A stretch of 64,000 bases of DNA, taken from NCBI GenBank assembly GCA_943789365.1, contig CALSTV010000001.1, forward strand, positions 2,294,001 to 2,358,000, read 5' to 3'. The position numbers were made by a program, and so were the translations under genes. The DNA comes from an uncultured Flavobacteriaceae bacterium (GTDB taxonomy: Bacteria > Bacteroidota > Bacteroidia > Flavobacteriales > Flavobacteriaceae). This document shows positions 36,593-45,635 of the stretch, piece by piece (positions within the stretch are counted from its first letter, which is position 1; each line of letters starts with the position of its first letter). The notes below the pieces were generated by a model. It did no database searches. It was not told the DNA's origin and saw nothing but the letters and a program-made list of their open reading frames with translations.

Positions 36593-37515
36593 ATGGAAGT
36601 TCTTTTATAAGGACGTGCACGGGATATAAAATACATACCCAAAAAAGCAGGAATGCCGAAATTAAAAGCCCACATTAACAAAGCGGAACTTATAATACTG
36701 AATTCTTCAACGGGAAAAGAAGAAAATAACAGCAGAGCCACTGATCCCTTTATGGCAAAATCGATAATAGAAAAAGTAGGAATAAAAGAAGCGATTAAAT
36801 ACATACACCAAATAACGGGAGCTACCTGCAAATATGCTATTTCAGGTTCAAAAGAATTAAGTATCAAAAAGAACTGTGTTGAAAATACTATATAGCGAAT
36901 GTGCGCATACAAAGCCGTTAATAAATGCGTTTTTAAGCCGATTTCCCTAAAATGATATAGGAATTTTTTACCTGATTTTGTTTTAAGGATAAAAACTGAT
37001 CCAAGGAATATAAAAGCACCATAAAATACGATAACGGACTGAGAATGAAATGGTAATTGTGCATGCTGTTGTAGGTAATAATACAAACCAAAAGACCCAA
37101 AAAACAGCGTCGCTAAAAGTTGATGGGCATTGGCAATAAAATTCAGACCCATTATTTTTTTAGGATTATCATTTTTATAAAAATAAGCTTTTGCTCCATA
37201 TTCGCCTAGTTTGTTGGGTGTCACAATTGCCGTTGTATGGCCTGCCAAGCTTTGTTTGAGTGCTTCTGAATAAGAAATATTTCGCATGGTTTTTACTAAA
37301 GCTTTCCATTTTAAGACTTCAAGGTGCCAATTCAAGACAGAAAAAAGAAGCATCATAAAAAAAGTACTTGTATGCATATACATGAGAAAAGAAGGGAGCG
37401 TTTCAAGTTTGAAATACATTATAAAGAGTGCCCCCAAAACAATGGCAGATTTCACAGAGAGGACCAATGGTTTGCTTTGAAAAACTTTGAAATGTTTAAC
37501 CCTACTAATATTCAT
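36589..37515 (-). CDS. YbhN/UPF0104-like flippase-domain membrane protein
   Basis: This 308-residue protein has about seven or eight membrane segments. It contains the family pattern LAGHTTAIVTPNKLGEYGAKAYFYK near residue 90, corresponding to the conserved small-residue/P-x-x-x-GE motif of the lysylphosphatidylglycerol synthase transmembrane domain (AglD/YbhN) family, and a C-terminal FSIIDFAIKGSVALLLF. Such domains are thought to translocate lipids. Co-translation with the GT2 gene suggests the pair makes and moves a glycolipid. Confidence 0.75.
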   Translation of the reverse strand: MNISRVKHFKVFQSKPLVLSVKSAIVLGALFIMYFKLETLPSFLMYMHTSTFFMMLLFSVLNWHLEVLKWKALVKTMRNISYSEALKQSLAGHTTAIVTPNKLGEYGAKAYFYKNDNPKKIMGLNFIANAHQLLATLFFGSFGLYYYLQQHAQLPFHSQSVIVFYGAFIFLGSVFILKTKSGKKFLYHFREIGLKTHLLTALYAHIRYIVFSTQFFLILNSFEPEIAYLQVAPVIWCMYLIASFIPTFSIIDFAIKGSVALLLFSSFPVEEFSIISSALLMWAFNFGIPAFLGMYFISRARPYKRTSI

Positions 37516-37643
37516 GACATCTCGAGGCGTGTACTTGTATTTTTTTTATCTTCGTTCCAAGATACAAAGAAAAGAGAAACGAGGAATAATTAGTAAAGAA
37601 TATTGCTTTTTTTAGAAACCAACCCTTTAATCGACAAATAAAT

Positions 37644-38204
37644 TTGAGTAATGAACGCATCATATTAGGAATAGATCCAGGTACCACGATAATGGGTTTT
37701 GGCCTTATTAAGGTTGTGAAGAAAAAGATGGAGTTCATTCAAATGAACGAGCTTATTTTAAAAAAATACGACGATCCCTATACCAAATTGAAACTGATCT
37801 TTGAGAGAACGATAGAATTGATAGATACCTATCATCCGGATGAAATTGCTATCGAAGCACCTTTTTTTGGGAAGAACGTTCAGTCCATGTTGAAATTGGG
37901 TAGAGCACAAGGGGTGGCAATGGCAGCTGGATTATCGAGAGAGATTCCAATTACCGAATATTTACCGAAAAAAATAAAAATGGCAATTACGGGTAATGGA
38001 AATGCTTCTAAAGAGCAAGTAGCTTTGATGTTACAAAGTGTCCTACAGTTAAAATCACTTCCCAAAAACTTAGATGCTACCGATGGCTTGGCTGCTGCAG
38101 TTTGTCATTTTTACAATAGTGGAGTTGTGGTGAAGGGCAAAAACTATAGTGGTTGGGCTTCCTTTGTCAAAGCCAATGAAGGAAAAGTAAACAAAGCAAA
38201 ATAA
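37644..38204 (+). CDS. ruvC: Holliday junction resolvase RuvC
   Basis: This 186-residue protein begins with [21 protein letters not shown], containing the first catalytic Asp. [20 protein letters not shown] supplies the catalytic Glu and the conserved helix, and the C-terminal acidic residues are in [14 protein letters not shown]. As a dimer it cuts Holliday junctions after RuvAB branch migration. The start must be TTG 37644: the nearby ATG 37651 is out of frame and no other in-frame start fits. ruvA lies 20 kb away in the same window. Confidence 0.95.
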   Translation: MSNERIILGIDPGTTIMGFGLIKVVKKKMEFIQMNELILKKYDDPYTKLKLIFERTIELIDTYHPDEIAIEAPFFGKNVQSMLKLGRAQGVAMAAGLSREIPITEYLPKKIKMAITGNGNASKEQVALMLQSVLQLKSLPKNLDATDGLAAAVCHFYNSGVVVKGKNYSGWASFVKANEGKVNKAK

Positions 38205-38212
38205 CCATACAC

Positions 38213-39076
38213 CTATTTTCTTTGTGCCATAATTACACCTGCAATAATACCAATGGAGGCAAGAAATTGGATTGCACTTATTTTTTCACCATCTAGCACG
38301 CCCCATATCACAGCAACAACAGTAATCAAATACGTTACTGAAGTTGAAAAAACAGGGCTTGAGATTTGAACCAATCGATAAAATAGTAACATGGCCATAC
38401 TCGTACCAAAAGCCGCCAAAAGAAACACATATCCCAGAGAAGTGTAAAGAGTTTCAGCCGAGAATTCGTTGTTGAAAAAACCTGAAAATATAAGAACAAT
38501 CATAGCGGGTAGAAGCAGCATAGTAAAAGTAGCCGTCGTGATACTAAGGCTGTCAATAGTAGAAAGTTTTCTTTTGAGGAAATTTACGCTAAAACCATAA
38601 CCACAAGCTGCAATGAGTATCAAGAAGGCGTACTGATACTCTTTTGATGGGTTTTCGATTGCGCTTCGGTACAGTAAGATCAATGTGCCAAAAAGGCCTA
38701 AAACAATTCCAGTTACTTGTTTTTTTGTAAACGAAAAATTAAAAAAGAAGGCGCCTAGTAACATGGTGATGATTGGCGTGAGCGAATTCAGCACCGCTGC
38801 AATACCGCTGTCTATTTCTGAAATTGCATAAGAAAACAAAAATACAGGAAAAAAAGTACCAATAAATGCAACAATAGCCAGTGGCTTCCATAATTTTTTT
38901 TCGATTGATTTTAGTCTTTTAATCCCGATGAAAAGCAAAATTACACCAGCAATTAGAATTCGAAAGGCACCAATTTCTATTGGGTTTAGACCAATAAGTG
39001 CCTTTTTCATTAAAATAAAAGAACTGCCCCAAATAAGTGAGAGCAGAATAAGGTAAAACCATTTGTTATTTTTCAT
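38213..39076 (-). CDS. EamA/DMT-family transporter
   Basis: This 287-residue protein has ten predicted membrane segments in two homologous EamA halves: LILLSLIWGSSFILMKKAL at the start and ILIAACGYGFSVNFLKRKL mid-way. The SFILMKKAL and AVLNSLTPIITMLLGAFFF patterns are typical of the drug/metabolite transporter superfamily. The substrate cannot be told from sequence. It is convergent with ruvC (eight bases between stops) and divergent from the metal-related lipoprotein genes. Confidence 0.88.
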   Translation of the reverse strand: MKNNKWFYLILLSLIWGSSFILMKKALIGLNPIEIGAFRILIAGVILLFIGIKRLKSIEKKLWKPLAIVAFIGTFFPVFLFSYAISEIDSGIAAVLNSLTPIITMLLGAFFFNFSFTKKQVTGIVLGLFGTLILLYRSAIENPSKEYQYAFLILIAACGYGFSVNFLKRKLSTIDSLSITTATFTMLLLPAMIVLIFSGFFNNEFSAETLYTSLGYVFLLAAFGTSMAMLLFYRLVQISSPVFSTSVTYLITVVAVIWGVLDGEKISAIQFLASIGIIAGVIMAQRK

Positions 39077-39154
39077 AGCATACTGTTAAAAAGGGGTAAA
39101 AGTTCGGATAATTCCAAGATTCTCTATACATTGCAAGCGTTTAAAGATACGATT

Positions 39155-39514
39155 ATGAAATTAATAAAGTTAATTTGTTTGACAGTCCTATTAGGGGCAT
39201 TTGTCGTGGCTTGTAAAGAAAAGCCTAAAACTGAACCTTCACACCGAGAGGTTTCTCATGCAATTGTGAATCTGCAAAAAGTTTCGATTGGAATTGAAGG
39301 AATGACTTGTCAGATTGGTTGCGCTAAAACCATAGAGTCTAAACTTTCAAAAACTGAAGGCGTAACCTCAGTAACTGTAAGTTTTGAGAATAAAATAGGA
39401 GAGTTTGTTTTTGATGCCAATGAAATATCAAAAGAAGAGATTGCACAGAAAATTGCTTCTATCGGAAATGGTGAGTTATATACCACTACAGAAATCAAAG
39501 AAAAAGCATTGTAG
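39155..39514 (+). CDS. Lipoprotein with a heavy-metal-associated (HMA) domain
   Basis: I start at ATG 39155, giving MKLIKLICLTVLLGAFVVAC, a lipoprotein signal with lipidated Cys20; ATG 39131 would disrupt it. The 119-residue product has one HMA fold: VSIGIEGMTCQIGCAKTIESKL then EGVTSVTVSFENKIGEFVFD. The metal site is spaced C-x3-C (Cys52, Cys56) rather than the usual C-x2-C. It probably binds copper or a similar metal at the membrane. It lies 19 bases before the cysteine-rich lipoprotein gene, so the two are likely one operon. Confidence 0.82.
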   Translation: MKLIKLICLTVLLGAFVVACKEKPKTEPSHREVSHAIVNLQKVSIGIEGMTCQIGCAKTIESKLSKTEGVTSVTVSFENKIGEFVFDANEISKEEIAQKIASIGNGELYTTTEIKEKAL

Positions 39515-39533
39515 AACGATAAATCATTAAATT

Positions 39534-40070
39534 ATGAAACTTATAAAAGGATTAATAGCTGTTGTGATTATTGCAACCATGACGGTTTCTTGCAAAGAAA
39601 CAAAAAGCAAAAAAGTAGAAACACAAACTGAACAGCACAAAAGTTGTAAAAAAGACTGTCAGAAGGCTTGCTGTGTAAAAGAAGCCAAGAAGGCTTGTTG
39701 TGCAGAAGGAGCGAAATCATGTGAAATGAAATGCAGTAAAGACTGTACAACGAAAGATTGTCCAAAATGCGTAAAGGCCACAGCAGAATGCAAAGCAAAA
39801 TGTGACGCTAAAAAAACAGGCTGTGCAACAGGCGAGAAATCATGTGTAAAGAAATGTAGCGCAGACTGTACTCAAAAAGATTCTGAAAAATGTGCAGAAG
39901 CAACCGCGGCATGTAAAGAAAAATGTGCAACGAAAAAAGCGTGTTGTGCAAAAGGCGAGAAATCGTGTGCAAAGAAATGCAGTGATACCTGCACTAAAAA
40001 AGACTGTGGAAAATGTGCAGAAGCAACTGCCGAGTGCAAGGCAAAATGTGCAACTAAAAAAGCAGCTTAA
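39534..40070 (+). CDS. Cysteine-rich metallothionein-like lipoprotein
   Basis: This 178-residue product has a lipoprotein signal (MKLIKGLIAVVIIATMTVSC, Cys20) and 29 further cysteines with many lysines and almost no aromatic residues. Residues 59-178 form three repeats of about 41 residues: G-x-KSC-x2-KCS-x2-CT-x-KD...KC-x-KATA/EATA-x-C-K-x-KC. The second repeat has Ser where the others have Cys. C-x3-C, C-x2-C and CC pairs dominate, as in metal-thiolate proteins. The preceding HMA-domain lipoprotein supports a metal-buffering role at the cell envelope. No known metallothionein family is recognised, and thiol redox buffering is an alternative. Confidence 0.75.
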   Translation: MKLIKGLIAVVIIATMTVSCKETKSKKVETQTEQHKSCKKDCQKACCVKEAKKACCAEGAKSCEMKCSKDCTTKDCPKCVKATAECKAKCDAKKTGCATGEKSCVKKCSADCTQKDSEKCAEATAACKEKCATKKACCAKGEKSCAKKCSDTCTKKDCGKCAEATAECKAKCATKKAA

Positions 40071-40098
40071 AAAATCAAATCGAATACCCTCACTAAAT

Positions 40099-40134
40099 AG
40101 CCTCAAATGTTTTCGCATTTTGAGGCTTTTTTTT
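40099..40134 (+). terminator. Rho-independent terminator after the metal-related pair
   Basis: An inverted repeat (AGCCTCAAATG at 40099-40109 with CATTTTGAGGCT at 40116-40127, one unpaired base) is followed by a T8 tract. It closes the HMA/cysteine-rich lipoprotein transcript. Confidence 0.8.
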
Positions 40135-40169
40135 GAAGTACACTGCTTTTATTCTGAACAAAGATTGCC

Positions 40170-40177
40170 TATTTTTG
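40170..40177 (+). promoter_or_regulatory. Putative -7 box (TATTTTTG) for ctaA
   Basis: TATTTTTG matches TAnnTTTG and lies 31 bases before the ctaA start, directly after the terminator of the preceding operon. Confidence 0.55.
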
Positions 40178-40208
40178 TATTTGTAAAACGTCTAAAAAAA
40201 AGAAGGCT

Positions 40209-41231
40209 TTGAAGAACTATTTTAAAGTACTAATTAAAACAGCACTGATCTCGGTTTATGTCATATTTATTGCAGGCTCTGTCGTGCGTATGACGGGAGC
40301 AGGTATGGGATGTCCAGATTGGCCTAAATGTTTCGGATATTATATTCCACCCACAGATGTCGCACAATTGCAATGGCAACCCAATTCAAAATTCGAAAAA
40401 GGCGTGATTATCATTCGAGATGAAGCGCTCTTTGTAGCGAACGAAACAATACAGACTTCTGAACATTTTAAAACTGAAAATTGGAATGCCTATACAAAAC
40501 ATGACTATGCCATCTTTAATGTATATCATACGTGGACAGAATATATCAACCGGCTGTCATCTGCGGTGTCGGGTATTTTCTTTTTGTTCTTGATTGTCGT
40601 GTCTACTAAATTTTGGAGAGAGGATAAGCGAATCGTATTCCTGTCCTTTGCCGCCTTTTTTCTAATGTTGTTTGAAGCTTGGTTGGGAAAAACAGTTATC
40701 GATTCCTTCTTAAAGCCATCGGTAATTACCATTCATATGGTGGCAGGTTTGCTTATAATTGCACTATTACTCAAATTGTTGCATTTGTTTGATGGCAAGT
40801 CAATAGTGAAAAAAGAATACAACAGGGTTTTTCAAGTCGTTCTTGTAATTTCGGCAGTTTTATCCCTAATTCAAATAGCCTTAGGAACACAAGTAAGACA
40901 ATTTGTTGATACCCAAGTTAAACTATTCGGTTTTGAAAACAAACAGATGAGTTTGTATAATCCGAGTTTAAAGTTTTACATCCATCGCTCCTTTTCAATA
41001 TTAATCGTGTTAGTCAATCTTTTTATTTTTTATAAAAATGAAGTGGCAAAACTAGAATTTAAAATACCAAAATGGATATTGATATTACTCGGTTTTGAAA
41101 TCCTTTCTGGGATTCTAATGTATTATAGCGATTTTCCATTTGGAACCCAAACCGTACATTTATTATCAGGGGCCTTGTTGTTTGGATTGCAGTACTATTT
41201 GATATTACAACACAAAAGTTTAAAATCATAA
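40209..41231 (+). CDS. ctaA: Heme A synthase, COX15/CtaA family
   Basis: This 340-residue protein has eight membrane segments. VIFIAGSVVRMTGAGMGCPDWPKCFGYYIPP near the start is the COX15/CtaA signature. His residues in YHTWTEYINRLSS, TIHMVAGLL, KFYIHRSFSIL and TVHLLSGALL are in the expected heme-ligand positions of helices 2, 4, 6 and 8. It converts heme O to heme A for cytochrome oxidase in the inner membrane. The start is TTG 40209, as no in-frame ATG precedes the signature. Confidence 0.93.
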   Translation: MKNYFKVLIKTALISVYVIFIAGSVVRMTGAGMGCPDWPKCFGYYIPPTDVAQLQWQPNSKFEKGVIIIRDEALFVANETIQTSEHFKTENWNAYTKHDYAIFNVYHTWTEYINRLSSAVSGIFFLFLIVVSTKFWREDKRIVFLSFAAFFLMLFEAWLGKTVIDSFLKPSVITIHMVAGLLIIALLLKLLHLFDGKSIVKKEYNRVFQVVLVISAVLSLIQIALGTQVRQFVDTQVKLFGFENKQMSLYNPSLKFYIHRSFSILIVLVNLFIFYKNEVAKLEFKIPKWILILLGFEILSGILMYYSDFPFGTQTVHLLSGALLFGLQYYLILQHKSLKS

Positions 41232-41344
41232 GGTTAAGCGGTATTCAAGATTTATGAAACGAATAGCGAATGCTCTAATTGTATTCTTTAAAAATCAATC
41301 ATTTTATAAGCGTGTTTTTAGGGTGTAAATTGTAAACTTTTTTC

Positions 41345-41352
41345 TAACTTTG
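41345..41352 (+). promoter_or_regulatory. Putative -7 box (TAACTTTG) for aroC
   Basis: TAACTTTG followed by C matches the TAnnTTTG element 14 bases before the aroC ATG, implying a very short leader. Confidence 0.6.
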
Positions 41353-41366
41353 CGAAAATTTTTTTT

Positions 41367-42431
41367 ATGTCAAATTCTTTTGGAAAACTCTTTAAAGTAA
41401 GCACTTTTGGTGAATCTCATGGCCCAGCAATAGGGGGTGTAATCGATGGATGTCCTCCTGGGATTGCACTTGATTTGGAGGCTATTCAAAAAGAATTGGA
41501 CAGGAGAAAACCAGGGCAATCAAAAATTGTTACACAGCGTAAAGAACCAGATGCGGTTAAATTTCATTCAGGAATATTTGAAGGAAAAACCACCGGAGCT
41601 TCTATAGGTTTTGTTATTGAGAACACCAATCAGAAATCTCACGACTATTCTCATATAGCAAAAACATACAGACCGTCTCATGCAGATTATACGTATGATA
41701 AAAAGTATGAAGGTAACAGAGATTATAGAGGAGGAGGTAGGACTTCGGCTCGTGAAACTGCCAACTGGGTAGTAGGAGGCGCTGTTGCAAAACAGGTAAT
41801 TCCAAACATACAAATCAATGCATACACTTCTGCAATTGGTACAATCTCTGTAGACACGCCTTACCAAGAATTGGATTTTAATGCAATCGAAACGAATATA
41901 GCAAGATGTCCTGATCCTGTAAAGGCAGAAGAAATGATCGACTATGTTTCTAAAATTAAAAAGCAAGGAGATACTGTTGGTGGTGTCGTTACCTGTGTAG
42001 TTCAAAATGTATCTGTTGGTTTAGGAGAACCTGTTTTCAATAAATTACATGCTGCATTAGGACAAGCAATGCTGTCTATTAATGCGGTAAAAGGTTTTGA
42101 GTATGGAAGTGGCTTTGAAGGCGCTGCTATGAGAGGAAGTGATCATAATGATATATTCAATAGTGATGGTTCTACAAAATCAAACCATTCAGGAGGTATT
42201 CAGGGAGGAATAAGTAACGGAATGGATATTTATTTTAAAGTAGCATTTAAGCCTGTTGCCACCCTGATTCAAAAACAAATGACAATCGATTCTGAAGGGA
42301 ATGAAGTAGAGATGATGGGAAAAGGGCGTCATGATCCTTGTGTGGTGCCAAGAGCAATTCCTATTGTCGAAGCAATGACTGCTATGGTGCTTGCCGACTT
42401 TGTAATGCTGAACAACGCAACAAAATTTTAA
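41367..42431 (+). CDS. aroC: Chorismate synthase
   Basis: This 354-residue enzyme has the family signatures in order: [20 protein letters not shown] near residue 10, [32 protein letters not shown] near residue 120, and [19 protein letters not shown], ending [19 protein letters not shown]. It makes chorismate from 5-enolpyruvylshikimate 3-phosphate using reduced FMN, the last step of the shikimate pathway. Length is normal. Its stop overlaps the stop of the convergent downstream gene. Confidence 0.97.
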   Translation: MSNSFGKLFKVSTFGESHGPAIGGVIDGCPPGIALDLEAIQKELDRRKPGQSKIVTQRKEPDAVKFHSGIFEGKTTGASIGFVIENTNQKSHDYSHIAKTYRPSHADYTYDKKYEGNRDYRGGGRTSARETANWVVGGAVAKQVIPNIQINAYTSAIGTISVDTPYQELDFNAIETNIARCPDPVKAEEMIDYVSKIKKQGDTVGGVVTCVVQNVSVGLGEPVFNKLHAALGQAMLSINAVKGFEYGSGFEGAAMRGSDHNDIFNSDGSTKSNHSGGIQGGISNGMDIYFKVAFKPVATLIQKQMTIDSEGNEVEMMGKGRHDPCVVPRAIPIVEAMTAMVLADFVMLNNATKF

Positions 42432-43120
42432 AGATCAAAATCTTTTTCTGTGACATCGGTATTGAGTGAAAGACTACGTGTTAAAAACTCAATCTTACTG
42501 GTGCCTACCTCAAGAACAAGACAAGAAGGGAAAAGAAGCCCTTCAATTTCGACATAATTTGAAAAATACAAATGTTGTATAAACAGTTCGTCATCTTTCT
42601 CTTGAGTACTAGTTCCTTTTACTTTTAATCCTGTTTTGGTTGAATAAAAAATTCTTGAATTTCCAATTTCAAGAACGTGACAATCTTCGTTGCTTGCCTT
42701 TTGAATACCTCTGTATTTTGCAGTATGGTAATAATTAAATTCAGGAAAAATACTCCGCCCTTTCTTGAGTGTTTTAGTTTCGTTTCGGCCCATTTTTTGT
42801 TCAGAACTGCCTTGGGTTGTCTTTCCTTTTTTTCCGTTGAAGACACTTGTTGAAAGGATTTGATCTTCAGACTTCATTGCTGTATAATACAAGTTCGGAA
42901 GCATTAGTTTTTTTTCCAATTGTATTTCACGGCTGTTTAATGTACCTATGGAAATTGAAGAAAACGTGTCAATTTGTAAGGCCTTTTCTTTACCCCCAAT
43001 TGCCTGGAAATAAGTGTCAATAACTTCTGAAACAGTTTTGGTTTGCGTTTTTTGAGCGAAGGTATATACAGACACCAAACAAAGAATTAAAAACAGATAT
43101 TTAGGAAGTCTTATTTTCAT
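42428..43120 (-). CDS. Secreted protein of unknown function, LolA-like beta-rich
   Basis: This 230-residue protein has a signal peptide ([22 protein letters not shown], cleaved near A-Q) and a beta-rich mature part starting [21 protein letters not shown]. That start is a pattern common to Bacteroidota proteins related to outer-membrane lipoprotein carrier/sorting proteins. It then runs [21 protein letters not shown] and [21 protein letters not shown]. It is predicted to be periplasmic, but no specific function can be assigned. It is convergent with aroC, overlapping it by four bases. Confidence 0.7.
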   Translation of the reverse strand: MKIRLPKYLFLILCLVSVYTFAQKTQTKTVSEVIDTYFQAIGGKEKALQIDTFSSISIGTLNSREIQLEKKLMLPNLYYTAMKSEDQILSTSVFNGKKGKTTQGSSEQKMGRNETKTLKKGRSIFPEFNYYHTAKYRGIQKASNEDCHVLEIGNSRIFYSTKTGLKVKGTSTQEKDDELFIQHLYFSNYVEIEGLLFPSCLVLEVGTSKIEFLTRSLSLNTDVTEKDFDL

Positions 43121-43290
43121 ACAATGGTAAATATAAGAATTGAAGTGTTAATTTGAGGTATTTAATGTGTTTTCATAGAAAAAACAATTTGTTTCTATTA
43201 TAAACATGAGTGAAACCTAGCTATCTGAAGTTGTGTTTTTTGTACAGAATTATTTTGTGTGTTAAGTATTGTTTATTGCTGAAAAAGAAG

Positions 43291-43298
43291 TATATTTG
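43291..43298 (+). promoter_or_regulatory. Putative promoter for rplU-rpmA (TATATTTG -7 box)
   Basis: TATATTTG followed by C is a perfect -7 box 38 bases before the rplU ATG, with a TTG-containing -33-like element near 43269-43272 at a spacing close to 19 bases. It is one of the best promoter matches in the window and drives two ribosomal protein genes. Confidence 0.75.
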
Positions 43299-43336
43299 CA
43301 CTCGTTTTAAACAAAACAAAATTTAAATACAAACAT

Positions 43337-43876
43337 ATGTACGCAATTGTAGAGATAGCAGGGCAGCAGTTTAAAGTAGCGAAAGACCAAAAAGTTTACG
43401 TACACCGTTTACAATCAGAAGAAGGAGCAAAAGTAACTTTTGACAACGTTCTTTTAGTAGGTGAAGGTGAAAAAGTAACTATTGGCGCCCCAGCTATAGA
43501 AGGAGCCAAAGTAACGGCCAAAGTATTAGGTCACCTTAAAGGTGATAAAGTAATCGTTTTCAAAAAGAAACGTAGAAAAGGATACAAGAAAAAGAACGGA
43601 CACCGTCAGTTCTTAACTGAAATCCAAATCGATAGTATCGCTGTAGGTGGTACTAAGAAAAAAGCAGCCGCTAAAAAAGAAGTTGCAGAAGAAAAAGCAG
43701 CAGCTCCTAAAAAAGCAGTAGCTAAAAAAGCGCCAGCTAAAAAGGCAGCAGCTCCTAAAAAAGAAGCAGCAGCCAAAAAACCAGCAGCTAAAAAAGCAGC
43801 AGCTCCTAAAAAAGAAGCAGCAGCTAAAAAGCCAGCAGCTAAAAAAGCAGCAGCTAAAAAAGAAGATAAAAAATAA
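43337..43876 (+). CDS. rplU: 50S ribosomal protein L21 with long Lys/Ala-rich tail
   Basis: Residues 1-105 are a standard L21: MYAIVEIAGQQFKVAKDQKVYV, DNVLLVGEGEKV, VFKKKRRKGYKKKNGHRQFLTEIQI. It binds 23S rRNA in the large subunit. The protein continues to 179 residues with a tail made of K, A, P and E in repeats such as KKAAAPKKEAAAKKPAAK, like a histone H1-type tail. The tail is encoded by an imperfect tandem repeat of about 50 bases. rpmA follows 42 bases downstream in the conserved L21-L27 order. Confidence 0.96.
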   Translation: MYAIVEIAGQQFKVAKDQKVYVHRLQSEEGAKVTFDNVLLVGEGEKVTIGAPAIEGAKVTAKVLGHLKGDKVIVFKKKRRKGYKKKNGHRQFLTEIQIDSIAVGGTKKKAAAKKEVAEEKAAAPKKAVAKKAPAKKAAAPKKEAAAKKPAAKKAAAPKKEAAAKKPAAKKAAAKKEDKK

Positions 43877-43918
43877 ACTATACCTGTTTTATTAAATAGG
43901 AATTAAAACCGAAATATT

Positions 43919-44179
43919 ATGGCTCATAAGAAAGGTGTCGGAAGTTCGAAGAATGGTAGAGAATCAGAATCGAAACGTCTAGGTGTAAAAATATTTGGAG
44001 GACAAGCTGCAATCGCAGGAAATATCTTGATTCGTCAAAGAGGAACAAAGCACTACCCAGGTGAAAATGTTTACATGGGGAAAGATCATACTTTACACGC
44101 TAAAGTTGATGGTGTTGTGAAATTTACAAAGAAAAAAGACAATAGGTCTTATGTTTCTATCGAAGCATTTGAGGCTTAA
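43919..44179 (+). CDS. rpmA: 50S ribosomal protein L27
   Basis: This 86-residue protein has the L27 sequence: [52 protein letters not shown]. The N-terminus reaches toward the peptidyl transferase centre. There is no N-terminal leader needing cleavage, unlike in Firmicutes. It is in an operon with rplU and is followed by a terminator. Confidence 0.97.
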   Translation: MAHKKGVGSSKNGRESESKRLGVKIFGGQAAIAGNILIRQRGTKHYPGENVYMGKDHTLHAKVDGVVKFTKKKDNRSYVSIEAFEA

Positions 44180-44201
44180 GAAATAAGATTTTTTAATCTT
44201 T

Positions 44202-44236
44202 AAAAACTCCCTTCCAATCGGTAGGGAGTTTTCTTG
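44202..44236 (+). terminator. Rho-independent terminator after rpmA
   Basis: The stem AAAACTCCCT (44203-44212) pairs with AGGGAGTTTT (44223-44232) over a 10-base loop, followed by TCTTGTTT. It ends the L21-L27 transcript. Confidence 0.8.
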
Positions 44237-44305
44237 TTTATTGTGTTGAATAAGAAAAATTATTGAAATATAACTCATCTTTCACTGTTTTTGAAATTTC
44301 AATTA

Positions 44306-44371
44306 TTCATTACCAATTGCTCTCCTCCTTCACTGCGTTTCGGCGGACAAGATCGCCAATTGTTCATTGCC
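44306..44371. repeat. Dispersed ~65-base intergenic repeat, copy A (before kdtA)
   Basis: This copy starts TTCATTACCAATTGCTCTCC and includes GGCGGACAAGATCGCCAATTG. It matches 53886-53951 base for base without gaps over about 60 bases with about ten differences. Both copies begin and end with TTCATT/CAATTG-like sequence and stand just before the promoter and start of a gene. Confidence 0.75.
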
Positions 44372-44393
44372 AATTACTTCGTACATTTACTGC

Positions 44394-45635
44394 ATGCATT
44401 TTTTATACAATATCATTACCTATATTTTAAGTAGTATTCTTAAGCTACTGGCTGTTTTTAATCCAAAACTAAAACTGTTTACACAAGGGCGTAAGCATGT
44501 GTTTTCTGAACTGGAAAAGCATATAAAAGTATCAGACAAAGTCATTTGGATACACTGTGCTTCCTTGGGAGAATTTGAACAAGGAAGGCCACTAATAGCT
44601 GACAGCAAAATAAAATATCCGAAACATAAAATAGTACTCAGCTTTTTTTCGCCCTCAGGTTATGAAGTTCAGAAAAACTACCCATTAGCAGATATAGTTG
44701 TATATCTTCCGTTAGATACCCCTGGAAATGCGAGGAAATTCGTTGAAAGTGTACACCCGTCGGTGGTTCTTTTTGTAAAATATGAGTTTTGGCCGAATTA
44801 CTTGTCTGAGCTTAAAAAACAGAACATTCCTACCTTACTTGTGTCAGGAATCTTTAGAGAAAATCAACTGTTCTTTAAATTTTATGGAGGGTGGATGCAA
44901 CGTAAACTAAATAGTTTTTCACACTTTTTTGTGCAAGATGAGAATTCTAGATATCTTCTCAATCGTATTGGTTTCGAAAATGTAACAATCAGCGGAGACA
45001 CTCGTTTCGACCGCGTATATGAAATCTTGAAGCAGGACAACAATTTAGATTTTGTTCAAGCATTTGTCGGTGATTCCTATGTATTGGTTGCAGGGAGTAC
45101 GTGGCAGGAAGATGAAGACTTGTTGGTGAACTATATAATGTCGCAAATGCATTCTGCCGAGAAAATAATCATAGCACCTCATAACATCAAAACTGAGGCC
45201 TTGCAGTTGTTAAAAGAGAAACTGGGAAAGAAAGTGGTGTTTTATTCTGAAAAGGACGGCAAGAAGTTAGAAGATTATCAAGTATTGGTAGTTGATACGA
45301 TTGGTCTACTGACCAAGATATATAGCTATGCAGATGTGGCCTATGTTGGTGGAGGTTATACAAAAAGTGGCATACACAATATATTGGAGCCGGCAACCTT
45401 TGGAATTCCCATTGTGATTGGACCTAATTTCGTAAAATTTAAGGAAGCTCAAGATTTAGTACAATTGAATGGGTGTACTGTAACTGACGATCAGAAAACG
45501 CTGAATAAATTGCTTACAGAACTCAAAGAGGATGAAGCGTTGAGGTTAAAAAAAGGGGCAATTTCAAAAAACTATATTGTATCGAGCATAGGTGCTACTC
45601 AAACCATTAGCAGCTATGTAGCTACAGTCTTGTAA
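44394..45635 (+). CDS. kdtA: 3-deoxy-D-manno-octulosonic acid (Kdo) transferase
   Basis: I use ATG 44394 (MHFLYNIITYILSS); a TTG at 44367 lies in the repeat, and a near -7 box (TACATTTA, 44382-44389) precedes the ATG. The 413-residue product has an N-terminal membrane anchor, HCASLGEFEQGRPLI with the catalytic Glu near residue 60, VLFVKYEFWPNYL, VAGSTWQEDE and GGGYTKSGIHNILEPATFGIPIVIGP. WaaA/KdtA transfers Kdo from CMP-Kdo to lipid A precursor at the inner membrane. Its presence shows the organism makes Kdo-containing lipopolysaccharide. Confidence 0.95.
   Translation: MHFLYNIITYILSSILKLLAVFNPKLKLFTQGRKHVFSELEKHIKVSDKVIWIHCASLGEFEQGRPLIADSKIKYPKHKIVLSFFSPSGYEVQKNYPLADIVVYLPLDTPGNARKFVESVHPSVVLFVKYEFWPNYLSELKKQNIPTLLVSGIFRENQLFFKFYGGWMQRKLNSFSHFFVQDENSRYLLNRIGFENVTISGDTRFDRVYEILKQDNNLDFVQAFVGDSYVLVAGSTWQEDEDLLVNYIMSQMHSAEKIIIAPHNIKTEALQLLKEKLGKKVVFYSEKDGKKLEDYQVLVVDTIGLLTKIYSYADVAYVGGGYTKSGIHNILEPATFGIPIVIGPNFVKFKEAQDLVQLNGCTVTDDQKTLNKLLTELKEDEALRLKKGAISKNYIVSSIGATQTISSYVATVL

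Noticed and set aside
39840-40212. Alternative frames across the cysteine-rich gene (minus 39840-40118, plus 39892-40212)
   Set aside because: They are shadows of the repetitive cysteine-rich lipoprotein, which has a signal peptide, ordered repeats and a terminator.
44306-44371. Possible insertion-sequence end or CRISPR repeat
   Set aside because: There are only two copies, 9.5 kb apart, with no transposase, spacers or target duplications. I keep it only as a dispersed repeat.
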